A DNA stretch of 42,931 bases. Origin: an uncultured Oscillospiraceae bacterium (GTDB taxonomy: Bacteria; Bacillota; Clostridia; Oscillospirales; Oscillospiraceae). The notes below the pieces were generated by a model that searched no databases, had not been told where the DNA came from, and was given only the letters and a program-made list of their open reading frames with translations. The stretch lies in NCBI GenBank assembly GCA_910588455.1, contig CAJUPG010000006.1:1-42931 (forward strand), read 5' to 3'. Made by a program: the position numbers and the translations under genes. Positions 33,051 through 41,409 of the stretch are shown here, in pieces (within the stretch, counting starts at the first letter, position 1; every line of letters begins with the position of its first letter).

Positions 33051-33584
33051 GTGAAGCTGGAACTGGACGGAGGCGGAAGCCTCGCCTGGCAGGAGGACGC
33101 ACTCCGGGTCCGGCTGGAGGTCCGCCGGAAGGACGATGGCCGGGGGCTCTACAAGGCATTTGTGTCCGGCCGGGAGGGAGAACTGCCTCTGGGCACCCTC
33201 CTGCCGGAGCAGGGGGCCCTGACCCTGCGCCGTACCCTGTCGCTGGACGCGCTGCGCCGCCAGGGCTGCTGGCCCATCACCGGAGGGCGGTGTGCTCTGG
33301 CCTTCTCCTTTCAGGAGCCGCCCAAGCCCTCCGCCCTGTGGAGCCTGCGCCGGGACTGCGCCGGGCTGCTGGCCGACCCCATTCTGCAAGCGAGCGCCAG
33401 GGGGTGGGGAGGCTTTCTCTGGCGGCCGGAGGGGGAGGGCTTCGCCCTGGCCGCGCCTTTGGAGCACCACCGGCCTTTCCCCCTGCCGCCCCTGTTCTGC
33501 CTGGGGCGGGTGGAGGAGATCCAGGGGCGGACCCATGTGATTTGGCGGTTTGACCGGGAGGGAAATCCCCTCCTGCCCGCCTGA
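33051..33584 (+). CDS. Uncharacterised GC-rich protein
   Basis: 177 residues; GTG start at 33051 behind GGGGAGGGG. I do not recognise a domain. The N-terminus is beta-like with alternating charged residues (MKLELDGGGSLAWQEDALRV) and is followed by an RRKDD patch and later by proline-rich loops (LEHHRPFPLPPLF) and a Trp-containing C-terminal strand (HVIWRFDREGNPLLPA). There is no signal peptide or membrane segment. sfsA starts 13 bp downstream, so it is probably its operon partner. The absence of recognisable motifs and the short length make its function open; real coding status rests on the ribosome site, frame use and operon position. Confidence 0.65.
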   Translation: MKLELDGGGSLAWQEDALRVRLEVRRKDDGRGLYKAFVSGREGELPLGTLLPEQGALTLRRTLSLDALRRQGCWPITGGRCALAFSFQEPPKPSALWSLRRDCAGLLADPILQASARGWGGFLWRPEGEGFALAAPLEHHRPFPLPPLFCLGRVEEIQGRTHVIWRFDREGNPLLPA

Positions 33585-33597
33585 GATGAGGGATTAT

Positions 33598-34278
33598 ATG
33601 CGCTACAACAGGATAAAAACCGGGCTTTTTCAGGCCCGGCCCAATCGTTTTATCGCCCATGTGGAGATAGATGGAAAAATTGAGGTCTGCCACGTAAAAA
33701 ATACAGGCCGCTGCCGGGAGCTTCTGGTGCCCGGAGCGGCCGTTTATCTGGAGGAATCCCAAAATCCAAACCGCAAAACCCGGTTTGACCTGGTCGGGGT
33801 GGAGAAGGGAGCGCGGCTCATTAACATGGACGCCCAGGCCCCCAACAAAATCTTCCAGGAGTGGGCCCAGGGGGGACACTTCCGAAAAAATTTGACTTTG
33901 CTGCGGCCGGAGACGAAATTCGGCGCCTCCCGCTTCGATTTCTACTGGGAGGCCGGGGAGAGGGCCGGTTTTGCAGAGGTCAAGGGGGTAACCCTGGAGC
34001 GGGACGGGTATGTCCTCTTCCCCGACGCGCCAACCCAGCGGGGGGTGAAGCACCTGGAGGAGCTGGTCCGGGCCCGGGAGGCCGGGTATGAGGCCGCCGT
34101 GTGCTTTATTGTCCAGATGGAGAATGTGGGCTGGTTTCAGCCTAACGACGAGACCCACCCGGCGTTTGGGGCGGCGCTGCGCCGGGCCCGGGAGGCGGGG
34201 GTGGAGGTGCTTGCGCTGGACTGCCGGGTGGGGCCGGATTTTTTGGAGGCGGGAAAATGGGTGGAGGTGCGCCTTTAA
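33598..34278 (+). CDS. sfsA: SfsA family DNA/RNA-binding protein
   Basis: 226 residues from the ATG at 33598, with AGGG just upstream; an earlier ATG at 33586 is possible. Family hallmarks are GLFQARPNRFIAHV and VCHVKNTGRCRELLVPGA near the N-terminus, RPETKFGASRFDFYW in the middle, FAEVKGVTLE with its catalytic-like acidic and lysine residues, FPDAPTQRGVKHLEEL and a VGPDFLEAGKW end. SfsA was named for stimulating sugar fermentation in E. coli; the fold is a PD-(D/E)XK-like nuclease with OB domain, and the role here is unknown. Its stop overlaps that of the convergent XRE-membrane gene by 4 bp. Confidence 0.95.
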   Translation: MRYNRIKTGLFQARPNRFIAHVEIDGKIEVCHVKNTGRCRELLVPGAAVYLEESQNPNRKTRFDLVGVEKGARLINMDAQAPNKIFQEWAQGGHFRKNLTLLRPETKFGASRFDFYWEAGERAGFAEVKGVTLERDGYVLFPDAPTQRGVKHLEELVRAREAGYEAAVCFIVQMENVGWFQPNDETHPAFGAALRRAREAGVEVLALDCRVGPDFLEAGKWVEVRL

Positions 34279-35171
34279 TCCTCGTTCCGGAAGGGGTCCA
34301 GCGCGATGCAGATTACCCCGCACAAAATGCCGCCCACCGGGAACAGCCACCAAAAGCTCTCCCACTGGTTCTGAGCCAAGCCAAGCCCCACATAGGCGGC
34401 GGTGACCAATGTCATAAGCGCGCCGCAGAGGCAGGCAATCAGATTCTGGCGGGCTTTCTGTTTGGGGGTGGGGTTGTTCTCCCGGTTGTATTTGTCCACG
34501 TCGTACTTGTCGCATTGCATCCCGGCGTAGATGAAGGCCAGGACGGCGCAGGCCACAATGGTCAGAAAGCCGCACATGATGTAGATTTCCTGGGGCTCCT
34601 GGTCCTCATACCGGCTTAAAAACAGGAGCAGCAGGACTGTCCCGAACAAAATAGCCCCCACGCCGCCGGAGATCAGCCAGACAAATTTCCGCTGAAACGC
34701 GTCCTTTTGGTCCTGGGTGTAGAAATCCGCCACGGTGGGGAAGCGCTTGCAGAACTGGTCGTACTGAATGCCGCAGGACACCAGCACCACCGCGGCCACG
34801 GTGATAATCAGCAGCAGCACCGCCCCGCAGATTTCCTCCGGCAGCCCCCGGGCCTCGCACAGCAGGGACAAAACAACCCCCATCAGAATGCCGAAGACCG
34901 ACAGGGACACCCGCCAGGTGAAGCGGTTGCGGAACTGGTCGTACCGGGCGGTGTCGCTGACCTGGCTCTGCTCCAGGCTGCCCCGGAGCAGGGTGTCCAG
35001 ATTCACGTCATAGAGGTCGCAGAGCTTTAATAGGGTATCCATCTCCGGGAAGCTCAAAGAGCTCTCCCATTTGCTCACGGACTGGCGGGTCACATCCAGC
35101 TGCTCAGCCAGCTGCTCCTGGGTGAGATTGTGCCGGGCGCGGATGTATTGCAGGTTTTCCGAGAGTGCCAT
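34275..35171 (-). CDS. XRE helix-turn-helix protein with membrane domain
   Basis: 298 residues; start behind AAGGAGGAA. The N-terminal lambda-repressor-like HTH (about 1-65, LTQEQLAEQLDVTRQSVSKWE) is joined to a C-terminal part with roughly six membrane helices in three pairs (about 88-125, 165-225, 245-285), separated by a cysteine-containing loop (VSCGIQYDQFCKRFPTV). This HTH-plus-membrane layout is frequent in Clostridia and may sense an envelope signal and bind DNA at the membrane; no partner gene lies adjacent. It is convergent with sfsA and has the same orientation as the downstream alr, 90 bp beyond. Confidence 0.85.
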   Translation of the reverse strand: MALSENLQYIRARHNLTQEQLAEQLDVTRQSVSKWESSLSFPEMDTLLKLCDLYDVNLDTLLRGSLEQSQVSDTARYDQFRNRFTWRVSLSVFGILMGVVLSLLCEARGLPEEICGAVLLLIITVAAVVLVSCGIQYDQFCKRFPTVADFYTQDQKDAFQRKFVWLISGGVGAILFGTVLLLLFLSRYEDQEPQEIYIMCGFLTIVACAVLAFIYAGMQCDKYDVDKYNRENNPTPKQKARQNLIACLCGALMTLVTAAYVGLGLAQNQWESFWWLFPVGGILCGVICIALDPFRNED

Positions 35172-35261
35172 AGTAATTCCTCCTTGTTTGGGATGGCTCC
35201 ATCTTACCGGAACACCCGCCGCAATTCCAGGGATTTGGCGTTGCGTTTGGGTATTTTTATG

Positions 35262-36410
35262 TCAATTTTCGGTTGCGGGGTCGGTTTTGACGTAAACCCG
35301 GGCCACCCGGGGGGATAAAGCCGACGTGAGGCCGCAGCCCTCGCTGTCCCCCGCCAGCAGCGAAACCTCCTGGGAGGAGAGGAAGTGCCCGTGCCGGTCC
35401 CAGCCGAAGAGGGTGACTTCGTCGTCCACATGGCAGGGCAGGCCGGTCACGTCAATCATGGCCTGATCCATGCAGCAGGCCAGCAGGGGGACCCGCTGGC
35501 CGCACACCAGAACAGGGCCGTGCTTTTGGACGATCTCCTGGCTGAGTCCGTCCCCGTAGCCCACGCCGATGGTGGCCACCGCCGTGTCCCGCTCCAGCCG
35601 GCAGGCCCCGTTGTATCCCACCAGCTCCCCCTTGTCCAGATGGCGGATATTGGTAATATAGGTGCGCCAGGTGGCGGTTTCCTGAATTTTGCCTGTGGGC
35701 TGGGTGGGGTGGTCCCAGTTCAGCCGCCGGCCAATGCGCACGGCGTTCAGGTGGTACTGGGGGTACAGCTCCGTGGCGGCGCTGGCGGCGATGTGGCACA
35801 TGGGCAGGGTCAGCCCGCCCTCCTCCAGCTGGACCGTTCCGGCCAGATAGTCCTCAAACTGCTTCTGGGTGCGCTTTTTGTCCGACAGGTAGGCAAAGTG
35901 GGTAAAGGCCCCGGTGATGCGCAGCAGCCGCTGGCACCGGGAGAACTCCTGCAAAAACAGGGACAGCTCCTCCCCGGGGAGCAGGCCGGTGCGGTGCAGG
36001 CCGGTTTCGATTTTGACCTGAATCCGGGCGGTGGTCCCCAGCTTGGCGGCCAGGTGGGCCAGGTCGTGGGCCAGACCCAGCCGGCCCACCGCTGCGGTGA
36101 GCTCATAGTCCACCGCTGGCCGGAGCAGCCGGTTGGGGATGCCCCCCATGACCAGGATCTCCGTCTTTTGGTCCACCCCCGCCCGGCGCAGAGCAACCCC
36201 CTCGGAGACGTGGGCCACCGCCAGGGTCCGGATGGCGGGAAATTCCAGCAGAGTTTTGGCGACGGGCAGCAGACCCAGGCCATAGGCATCGTCCTTGAGG
36301 ACGGGCACCAGCTGCACGCCCCGGGGCAGCTCCCCCAGGAGATAGTCCACGTTCTGGCGCATCCGGTCCAGGTCCACAAGAAGATAGGAATTATAATACT
36401 TCGTATGCAT
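35262..36410 (-). CDS. alr: Alanine racemase
   Basis: 382 residues from the ATG at 36410; a longer frame upstream covers the promoter. Fold-type III PLP enzyme: the PLP lysine in VLKDDAYGLG replaces the usual VKANAYGHG, and the second catalytic base is the tyrosine of IGVGYGDGL. CCMDQAMIDVTG is the conserved IEQxMID-like block, and YNSYLLVDLDRMRQN opens the TIM barrel. It interconverts L- and D-alanine for peptidoglycan. The D in place of A/N after the lysine is a slight departure. The gene is divergent from sufC and shares a promoter region with it. Confidence 0.93.
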   Translation of the reverse strand: MHTKYYNSYLLVDLDRMRQNVDYLLGELPRGVQLVPVLKDDAYGLGLLPVAKTLLEFPAIRTLAVAHVSEGVALRRAGVDQKTEILVMGGIPNRLLRPAVDYELTAAVGRLGLAHDLAHLAAKLGTTARIQVKIETGLHRTGLLPGEELSLFLQEFSRCQRLLRITGAFTHFAYLSDKKRTQKQFEDYLAGTVQLEEGGLTLPMCHIAASAATELYPQYHLNAVRIGRRLNWDHPTQPTGKIQETATWRTYITNIRHLDKGELVGYNGACRLERDTAVATIGVGYGDGLSQEIVQKHGPVLVCGQRVPLLACCMDQAMIDVTGLPCHVDDEVTLFGWDRHGHFLSSQEVSLLAGDSEGCGLTSALSPRVARVYVKTDPATEN

Positions 36411-36440
36411 AAACAGGGGCCCCCCCGAACATTTTTCTCT

Positions 36441-36489
36441 ATTATAGTATAAACGTGTATTGAATAGCAAGACCTATCCATGCTATAAT
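36441..36489. promoter_or_regulatory. Face-to-face promoters of alr and sufC
   Basis: Plus strand: TTGAAT (36460-36465), 18-bp spacer, TATAAT (36484-36489) towards sufC. Minus strand: TTGCTA (36470-36465), 18-bp spacer, TATAAT (36446-36441) towards alr. The -35 boxes touch or overlap at 36465, so polymerase can occupy only one at a time, linking the two genes reciprocally. Confidence 0.7.
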
Positions 36490-36540
36490 AAGCCAGAAAC
36501 CGGAAGCATTCGCGTTTTATATACAAGAAGGAGACTATTT

Positions 36541-37269
36541 ATGCTAGAATTACAGCATATCAGCTACGACGTAGAGCAGGATGGCGACAACAAGGGCATC
36601 CTGCGGGACATTAACCTGCGGATTGACGAGCGCTTTGTGGCCATCACCGGCCCCAACGGGGGCGGCAAGTCCACCCTGGCCAAAGTGATCGCGGGGATTC
36701 TGACCCCCACGGAGGGCCGCGTCCTTCTGGACGGAGAGGACATCACCGGCCTGGACATCACCCAGCGGGCCCGGAAGGGCATCAGCTTCGCCTTTCAGCA
36801 GCCGGTGCGCTTCAAGGGGCTCACCGTCCGGGACTTGATTACCCTGGCGGCGGGGCAGTCCATTGGCGTGTCGGAGGCCTGCGCCTATCTGTCCGAGGTG
36901 GGCCTGTGCGCCAAGGACTATATCGGCCGGGAGGTGGACGCCTCCCTGTCCGGTGGCGAGCTGAAGCGCATTGAAATTGCCATGATTATGGCCCGGGGGA
37001 CCAAGCTGTCCGTATTCGACGAGCCGGAGGCGGGCATCGACCTGTGGTCCTTCTCCAATTTGATTCAGGTGTTTGAGCAGCTCCACACCAAAATCAACGG
37101 CTCGATCCTGATTATCTCCCACCAGGAGCGGATTTTGAACATCGCGGACCGGATCGTGGTATTGTCCGAGGGCCGGGTGAAGGAGGAGGGCAGCCGGGAG
37201 GAGATGCTCCCCAAGCTGCTGGGCGAGGTTGGGGGCGTGTGCAGCGCCCTGAGAGAAAAAGTGCGGTAA
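36541..37269 (+). CDS. sufC: Fe-S cluster assembly ATPase SufC (SmsC type)
   Basis: 242 residues from the ATG at 36541 (AAGGAG upstream). An ABC ATPase: Walker A GPNGGGKST, Q-loop FAFQQPVRFKG, signature LSGGELKR, Walker B LSVFDEPEAGID, H-loop SHQERIL. It is close to SufC, which drives conformational change of the SufB scaffold. The only partner is the single SufB/D-like gene 13 bp downstream; there is no SufS, SufU or SufD in the cluster. A two-gene set like this is the reported minimal system (SmsC-SmsB) of many archaea and Clostridia. Cysteine desulfurase must come from elsewhere if sulfur is delivered that way. Confidence 0.92.
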   Translation: MLELQHISYDVEQDGDNKGILRDINLRIDERFVAITGPNGGGKSTLAKVIAGILTPTEGRVLLDGEDITGLDITQRARKGISFAFQQPVRFKGLTVRDLITLAAGQSIGVSEACAYLSEVGLCAKDYIGREVDASLSGGELKRIEIAMIMARGTKLSVFDEPEAGIDLWSFSNLIQVFEQLHTKINGSILIISHQERILNIADRIVVLSEGRVKEEGSREEMLPKLLGEVGGVCSALREKVR

Positions 37270-37282
37270 GGAGGCGGTTTTT

Positions 37283-38200
37283 ATGGACGCAATTCAGAAG
37301 AGCCTGCTGGAGCAGGTGGCCCAGCTCCACGACGTGCCCGAGGGCGCGTACAACATCCGGGCCAACGGCGCGAAGGCCGGCCGGAATTCCACGGCCAACA
37401 TCGAGATCGTCTCCAAGACGGACAAGGACGGCATCGACATTATTATCAAGCCCGGTACCCGGAACGAGAGCGTACACATCCCGGTGGTCATCAGCGAGAG
37501 CGGGCTGACCGATCTGGTCTACAACGATTTCTTCATCGGGGAGGATTGCGACGTAACAATTGTGGCTGGCTGCGGCATCCACAACTGCGGGGACCAGACC
37601 TCCCAGCACGACGGGCTTCACCGGTTCTTTGTGGGGAAAAACGCACGGGTCCGGTATATCGAGCGCCACTACGGCGAGGGGGAGGGCTCCGGCGAGCGGG
37701 TGATGAACCCCCAGACGGTGATTGAGATGGAGGAAGGCAGCTATATGGAGCTGGAGACCACCCAGATCAAGGGCATCGACTCCACGGTGCGCACCACCAA
37801 TGCCAAGCTGGGGGATGGAGCCACGCTGATTATCCACGAAAAGCTCATGACCCACGGGGATCAGGTGGCCAAGGCGGATTTCACCGTGGAGCTGGACGGC
37901 GAGAACGCCCACGCCAACGTGATTTCCCGGTCGGTGGCCCGGGACCGGTCCAGGCAGATTTTCCTGTCCCGGATCAACGGCAACGGCAGGTGCTACGGCC
38001 ATTCAGAGTGCGACGCGATTATTATGGACGAGGCGGTGGTGTCCGCCATTCCGGAGGTCACCGCCAACAGCCTGGAGGCCAGCCTGGTCCACGAGGCGGC
38101 CATCGGCAAGATTGCCGGAGAGCAGCTGATTAAGTTAATGACCCTGGGGCTCACCGAGCAGGAGGCCGAGGAGCAGATCATCAACGGATTTTTGAAGTAA
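37283..38200 (+). CDS. Minimal SufB/SufD-type Fe-S scaffold (SmsB type)
   Basis: 305 residues; ATG behind AAGGAGG. It has the SufBD beta-helix core (VTIVAGCGIHNCGDQTSQHDGLHRFFV, about 87-115, and later ISRSVARDRSRQIFLSRING) but lacks the long N-terminal part of full SufB (about 495 residues). The cysteines in GCGIHNC and at GRCYGHSECD, with nearby histidines, are candidate cluster ligands, and the EGLxxEEAEEQIINGF-like end is the conserved SufC-contacting tail. It should assemble Fe-S clusters with SufC. A strong terminator follows. Assignment as SmsB rather than a SufD paralogue rests on length and its partnership with only SufC. Confidence 0.88.
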   Translation: MDAIQKSLLEQVAQLHDVPEGAYNIRANGAKAGRNSTANIEIVSKTDKDGIDIIIKPGTRNESVHIPVVISESGLTDLVYNDFFIGEDCDVTIVAGCGIHNCGDQTSQHDGLHRFFVGKNARVRYIERHYGEGEGSGERVMNPQTVIEMEEGSYMELETTQIKGIDSTVRTTNAKLGDGATLIIHEKLMTHGDQVAKADFTVELDGENAHANVISRSVARDRSRQIFLSRINGNGRCYGHSECDAIIMDEAVVSAIPEVTANSLEASLVHEAAIGKIAGEQLIKLMTLGLTEQEAEEQIINGFLK

Positions 38201-38205
38201 TGAAA

Positions 38206-38247
38206 GAACCCGGCCCGGAGCATTTGCGCTCCTGGCCGGGCTCTTTT
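38206..38247. terminator. Terminator between sufB-like gene and MATE gene
   Basis: A hairpin of CCCGGCC-GGAG against CTCC-GGCCGGG (with one bulged base) around CATTTGCG, followed by CTCTTTTTC on the plus strand. The convergent MATE gene ends at 38249. Confidence 0.85.
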
Positions 38248-38248
38248 T

Positions 38249-39589
38249 CTACGTTTGCTTTAAAACCTTCCCCCGGAATACCAGGCTCCAGAAGTAATTC
38301 ACCCAGATCCAGCCGATGCCCGTGGCCACCGCCACTGCCCGCAGCCCCAAGCGACGGGCCAGGACCCAGGACAAGATAACCCGCATGGTGATGTGGGAGG
38401 TGGCCCCCAGCACCGGGATGTTCAGCCGGCCAATGCCCTGGAAGTATCCGGCGAAGGAATTGCCGGTGAAGCACAGGACGTAAAACAGGGAGATGGTGCG
38501 CAGATAGTCCACGCTGTAGGACAGCTCCAGGCCCTCCCCGATGGGCAGCAGCAGTTTGGAAAAGAACTCCGCCCCCGCGAACATTACCACCGCCATCCCG
38601 ACGCCCAGCCCCGCCAGCAACTTTACCGCGGCAAAATAGCCCTTCCGGACCCGCTCCGGCCGGCCCGCGCCGGTGTTTTGACCCACGAACACGGACAGGG
38701 CCGCCGCGCCGCTGTCTCCGAAGGAGTTGGCGAAGCCCTCAATCCGGCTGGCGGCGGTATAGGCGTTGATGCCCGGGGTGCCCAGGGTGTTCACCGCCCC
38801 CTGGACCAGCATTTTGCCCAGATACAGGTTGCAGTGGTGCAGGGCAGAGGCCGCGGCAAACCGGATTGTGCGGCCCAGCAGGTCCCGGTCCATTTTCATG
38901 TCCGCCCGCCGGAACAGCAGCTGGGGGTAGCGCCAGCCCAGATAGCCCGCCGCCAGGGCCGCGGCCAGGGTCTGGGAGACCACCGTGGCCCAGGCGGCTC
39001 CGGCCACTCCCCACCGGAATCGGGCGACGAACAGCAGGTCCAGCCCCACGTTGGCGGCAATGGAGATCCCCAGGGCCAGCAGGGCCGCCAGGGTGTCCCC
39101 TGCCGAGCGCAGGGAGGAGGCGCTCAGATTGTAGGCGAAGCACACCAGAAGCCCCCCGAAAATCACCCGCAGGTAGTCCACGCACAGGGGAATCAGCTCC
39201 GCCGGGGTCTGAATCAGCCGCAGCAGGGGGCCGGTCAGCCCCAGGGCCAGCAGGCTCAATGCCACGGAGAAGAGCCCCCCGAAGGTACAGGAGAGAAAAA
39301 ATTCCCGCCGGAACCCGGCAAAATCCCGGGCCCCGTACTGCTGGGAGAAAATGACGGCCACTCCGGCGCACACGCCCCCCAGCAGAAACAGAAACAGGTT
39401 CATCAACGTCCCCGCCACCCCTACGGCGGCGAAGGCGTCGCTGCCCGCCCAGCGGCCCACGATCACCGCGTCCACCGTGTTATACAGCTGCTGCAGGATA
39501 TTGCCAAACAGCAGGGGCAGAGCCAGCCGGATCAGGGCCGGGGCGATGGGCCCGGCGGTGAGGTCCGCCGGTTTCGACACAGTTGACAT
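38249..39589 (-). CDS. MATE-family multidrug/toxin efflux transporter
   Basis: 446 residues, the usual MATE size, with twelve helices in two similar halves. Typical features are LALPLLFGNILQQLYNTVDA in helix 1, VGRWAGSDAFAAVGVA and the start of the second half around LQGAVNTLGTPGINAYTAAS. It exports cationic drugs or toxins with Na+ or H+. The ATG is preceded by AGGAGG. The gene is divergent from a LysR gene, which shares overlapping promoters with it and is the likely regulator. The substrate is not readable from sequence. Confidence 0.93.
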   Translation of the reverse strand: MSTVSKPADLTAGPIAPALIRLALPLLFGNILQQLYNTVDAVIVGRWAGSDAFAAVGVAGTLMNLFLFLLGGVCAGVAVIFSQQYGARDFAGFRREFFLSCTFGGLFSVALSLLALGLTGPLLRLIQTPAELIPLCVDYLRVIFGGLLVCFAYNLSASSLRSAGDTLAALLALGISIAANVGLDLLFVARFRWGVAGAAWATVVSQTLAAALAAGYLGWRYPQLLFRRADMKMDRDLLGRTIRFAAASALHHCNLYLGKMLVQGAVNTLGTPGINAYTAASRIEGFANSFGDSGAAALSVFVGQNTGAGRPERVRKGYFAAVKLLAGLGVGMAVVMFAGAEFFSKLLLPIGEGLELSYSVDYLRTISLFYVLCFTGNSFAGYFQGIGRLNIPVLGATSHITMRVILSWVLARRLGLRAVAVATGIGWIWVNYFWSLVFRGKVLKQT

Positions 39590-39621
39590 AGGAACAACCT
39601 CCTGGCTAGCTTTCTTTGTCT

Positions 39622-39690
39622 AGTATAGCGGAGGTTTGGTCCGTTGTAAAATGCCTATTTTGCTGATATAATATGAGTAACTTATTATAT
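39622..39690. promoter_or_regulatory. Divergent promoters and dyad, MATE and lysR
   Basis: Minus strand: TTTACA (39650-39645), 17-bp spacer, TATACT (39627-39622) for MATE. Plus strand: TTGTAA (39644-39649), 17-bp spacer, TATAAT (39667-39672) for lysR. The two -35 boxes share five bases. ATATAATA (39666-39673) and TATTATAT (39683-39690) form an 8-bp inverted repeat over the lysR -10, a candidate LysR operator. Confidence 0.7.
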
Positions 39691-39709
39691 TTTGAGAGGG
39701 GGCGCCCCG

Positions 39710-40600
39710 GTGACCGACCAACAAATCCAATGCTTCCTGGCGGTGGTGCGCACCGGGAGCATCTCCGGCGGGGCCCAGGCCCTCTATGTCACCCAGCCCG
39801 CCGCCAGCCGATGCGTGCGCACCCTGGAGGAAGAGCTGGGCTATCCCCTGTTCCGCCGGGGGAAGGGACAGCGGCGGGTGGAGCTGACCGACCGGGGAAG
39901 GGCCTTCGTCTCCGTGGCGGAAAAGTGGCGTATCCTATGGAAAGAGACCCAGGAGCTGGCCCTTCAGGACGAGAACAGCCAGCTGGTTCTGTCCTCCGTG
40001 GGCAGCGTGAGCGCCTATCTGCTGCCGCCGGTGATGCGGCGGTTTCTGGAAGGCTGGCCCCAGTGCTCCCTGACCTTTCACCACTACAGCTCCTTTCTCT
40101 CCTACGACTATGTGGCCGGGGGACTGGTGGATCTGGCCCTGATCTCCGACGACCGCTATGTCCCCGGGGTGGAGACCGTCCCCGCCTTTCGGGAACCCAT
40201 GCTCCTGGCGGCGGCGGAGGGGCTGTCCCTGCCGGAGCGGGTGCACCCCGCCCAGCTGGACCCCCGGCGGGAGCTGCGCCTTCCCTGGAACCCGGAATAT
40301 GATCTGTGGCACGACTTCTGGTTCCGGGCCTCCGACCGGCCCCGGGCGGTGCTGGACATGATGCCCATGCTGGAGCAGCTCTTCTCCTGGGAGTCCTGCT
40401 GGGCGGTGGTCCCCCTGTCGGCGGGGCTTCGGCTGGCCCGGAGCGCCCCGGTCCGACTGCACCGTCTGGAGGAGGGGCCCCCGGAGCGGATCATATACTA
40501 CCTCCAGGGCCGGCGGCGGAAACCGGAGCTCACCCGGGGATTGCTGGACTGCTTGAAAAAAGAACTGGAGCGCTATCCGGAAATTGAGGTATTTTTATGA
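39710..40600 (+). CDS. LysR-family transcriptional regulator
   Basis: 296 residues from the GTG at 39710 with GAGAGGGGG upstream; the in-frame TTG at 39692 is less likely. Winged HTH (about 1-60, IQCFLAVVRTGSISGGAQAL and VTQPAASRCVRTLEEELG) is followed by a linker helix and a periplasmic-binding-like effector domain (about 90-290). Divergent from the MATE gene, it overlaps the next gene by 4 bp and so may be co-transcribed with the hydrolase and phosphatase. LysR proteins usually act on a divergent target and on their own promoter, so the MATE gene is the best candidate. The effector is unknown. Confidence 0.9.
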   Translation: MTDQQIQCFLAVVRTGSISGGAQALYVTQPAASRCVRTLEEELGYPLFRRGKGQRRVELTDRGRAFVSVAEKWRILWKETQELALQDENSQLVLSSVGSVSAYLLPPVMRRFLEGWPQCSLTFHHYSSFLSYDYVAGGLVDLALISDDRYVPGVETVPAFREPMLLAAAEGLSLPERVHPAQLDPRRELRLPWNPEYDLWHDFWFRASDRPRAVLDMMPMLEQLFSWESCWAVVPLSAGLRLARSAPVRLHRLEEGPPERIIYYLQGRRRKPELTRGLLDCLKKELERYPEIEVFL

Positions 40601-41409
40601 TGGAAGAAAAAACCTTTCAAACGGACCTTGGAACCATTCACTACTGGACGGTCCGGACAGGAAAGCCCTGGCTGGTTTTTCTGCCGGGGCTGACCGCCGA
40701 CCACCGCCTGTTTGATTTGCAGATCGAAGAGCTGGGCAGGGAATTCTCCTGTCTGGTCTGGGACGCGCCCGGACACGGGGCCTCCCGGCCCTTCCGGCTG
40801 GACTTTTCCATGGAGGACCTGGCGGGGTATCTCCAAAAAATCCTGGAGCGGGAGCAGATTGAGCGTCCGGTGCTGATTGGCCAGTCTCTGGGGGGCTATA
40901 TCTGCCAAATCTATATGCGGCTGGATCCGGACGCCGCGGCGGGGTTTGTCTCCATCGACTCCTGCTCTATGCACCGCCGGTATTACACCGGCGCGGAGCT
41001 TGGTCTGCTCAAGCACACCAAATGGATGTACTTATCCATCCCCTGGAACTGGCTGAAACACTGGGGCGCCCGGGGGACGGCCTGTTCGGAATATGGCCGC
41101 GCTTTGATGAAGCGGATGATGGAGGAATATGAAAGAAGGGAATTTTGCGCCCTGACGGACCACGGGTATCGGATTCTGGCCCAGGCCGTGGAGGCCGGGC
41201 ACACCTATCAATTTTCCTGCCCGGTGCTGCTGCTGTGCGGGGAGAAGGACGCCGCCGGGTCCGGGAAACGGTACAACCGGAGCTGGACCAAAAGAGAGGG
41301 CTATCCCCTGATTTGGATTCCCGGAGCCGGGCACAACGCCAACACCGACGCGCCGGAGGTTGTGAACCGGATTTTACGGGATTTTATAGGAAAGGATATT
41401 ATGGAATGA
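40597..41409 (+). CDS. Alpha/beta-hydrolase fold enzyme
   Basis: 270 residues. The fold shows LVFLPGLTADH (oxyanion region), WDAPGHGASRPF, nucleophile elbow LIGQSLGGYICQ (Ser), a cap-like helical region (about 130-190) and a C-terminal GEKDAAGS (Asp) and GAGHNANT (His). This completes a Ser-Asp-His triad. The ATG overlaps the lysR stop (ATGA), and its own stop overlaps the next start in the same way, so three genes are translationally coupled. The substrate is unknown; relatives include esterases, epoxide hydrolases and thioesterases. There is no signal peptide, so it acts in the cytoplasm. Confidence 0.9.
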   Translation: MMEEKTFQTDLGTIHYWTVRTGKPWLVFLPGLTADHRLFDLQIEELGREFSCLVWDAPGHGASRPFRLDFSMEDLAGYLQKILEREQIERPVLIGQSLGGYICQIYMRLDPDAAAGFVSIDSCSMHRRYYTGAELGLLKHTKWMYLSIPWNWLKHWGARGTACSEYGRALMKRMMEEYERREFCALTDHGYRILAQAVEAGHTYQFSCPVLLLCGEKDAAGSGKRYNRSWTKREGYPLIWIPGAGHNANTDAPEVVNRILRDFIGKDIME

